A stretch of 64,000 nt of DNA from JABDMH01 sp965223215 (GTDB taxonomy: Bacteria; Bacteroidota; Bacteroidia; Chitinophagales; Saprospiraceae): positions 4,774,001 through 4,838,000 of the forward strand of contig CBDCVZ010000010.1 of assembly GCA_965223215.1 (NCBI GenBank). The letters are read 5' to 3'. Position numbers and translations under genes: made by a program. This document shows positions 63,900 through 64,000 of this stretch, one piece after another (position 1 is the first letter of the stretch; every line of letters begins with the position of its first letter). Under the pieces are notes generated by a model. That model saw nothing but the letters and a program-made list of their open reading frames with translations. It searched no databases and had not been told where the DNA came from.

Positions 63900-64000
63900 A
63901 TGGACATTTATCAACGAAGAAATACTTGGAAAATCACCATGGCCATTGCCGCGGCCATTATTATGGTGATTGTGATGATCTACAGCACCTATTTGGCCTC
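63900..64000 (+). CDS. N-terminus of probable sensor histidine kinase (cut by window end)
   Basis: The first 33 codons of a frame starting MDIYQRRNTWKITM, then a hydrophobic membrane helix (AIAAAIIMVIVMIYSTYL). This short charged head plus long helix resembles the start of Bacteroidota sensor histidine kinases. A GGAGG lies 20 bp upstream. The gene continues beyond the window, so the call is tentative. The 276 bp between rlmN and this start hold no other recognisable gene. Confidence 0.45.
   Translation, partial: MDIYQRRNTWKITMAIAAAIIMVIVMIYSTYLA

Noticed and set aside
63692..63907. 71-codon minus-strand frame upstream of the partial kinase
   Set aside because: No features, and it overlaps the start of the plus-strand gene.
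1..64000. tRNA, rRNA, CRISPR array, IS element or prophage
   Set aside because: Intergenic regions were scanned by eye; no cloverleaf, regular repeat array, transposase or phage gene was recognised. A computed search would be needed to exclude small RNAs.

Overview
The window comes from a chromosome of a Bacteroidota bacterium, most likely of the Saprospiria/Lewinella type. The evidence is type IX secretion and gliding-related genes (PorZ, a PorG/DUF6089-like protein, a RemB/Wzi-like barrel, and proteins with T9SS sorting domains), a bacillithiol synthase (BshA), the DUF1800/DUF1501 pair, DUF2851, large TPR-CHAT proteins, and several promoters with the Bacteroidota -7 element TAnnTTTG. No taxonomic search was run. 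No tRNA, rRNA, CRISPR array, IS element or phage gene was recognised. Genes are dense and mostly housekeeping, with accessory material at about 25-47 kb and 50.8-60 kb.

Layout. 0-7 kb: YifB/ComM AAA ATPase, two tandem secreted thioredoxin-fold proteins, and the DUF1800-DUF1501 pair. 7-9.5 kb: rpsF-rpsR-rplI operon and a MerR/cobalamin-fold regulator that has lost its predicted B12 ligands. 9.6-16.2 kb: bshA, then on the other strand dnaN-nadD-porZ, then an M16 peptidase homologue without the zinc motif. 16.3-25.3 kb: a collinear cell-envelope run mreB-mreC-mreD-mrdA-folA-DUF2851-lpxK-RemB/Wzi-like barrel. 25.4-30 kb: a Tat-exported Gfo/Idh oxidoreductase followed by a HEAT-repeat protein with two DUF1080 domains. 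30.2-42.1 kb: two large secreted TPR-CHAT proteins, one with the intact His/Cys dyad and one with both residues replaced, enclosing a creatininase-family hydrolase, a T9SS type B surface protein and a GT39/GT2 glycosyltransferase pair. 42.4-50.8 kb: a possible 31-residue membrane peptide, DPP-IV-type peptidase, acyl-CoA synthetase, TlpA-like thioredoxin, MerC-Fur/Zur metal module with overlapping palindromes, an ACT-like protein and divergent lysC. 50.8-52.2 kb: a small operon with a lipoprotein, then a decayed partial duplicate of lysC. 52.2-54 kb: sigma factor, small protein and MscS-like channel, with an intrinsic-terminator-like hairpin ahead of the operon. 54.3-60 kb: TetR regulator with operator-like site, LolA-like protein, two FtsX-type permeases, an ATPase and an outer-membrane barrel, probably one envelope transport unit. 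60-64 kb: PaaE-like reductase, YjbQ, PorG-like protein, RlmN, and the start of a probable sensor kinase cut by the window end.

The points most worth a second look are the active/inactive pair of secreted CHAT proteins, the lysC relic, the double palindrome before the MerC-Fur module, the ligand-less cobalamin-fold MerR regulator, and the leader hairpin before the sigma-factor operon.
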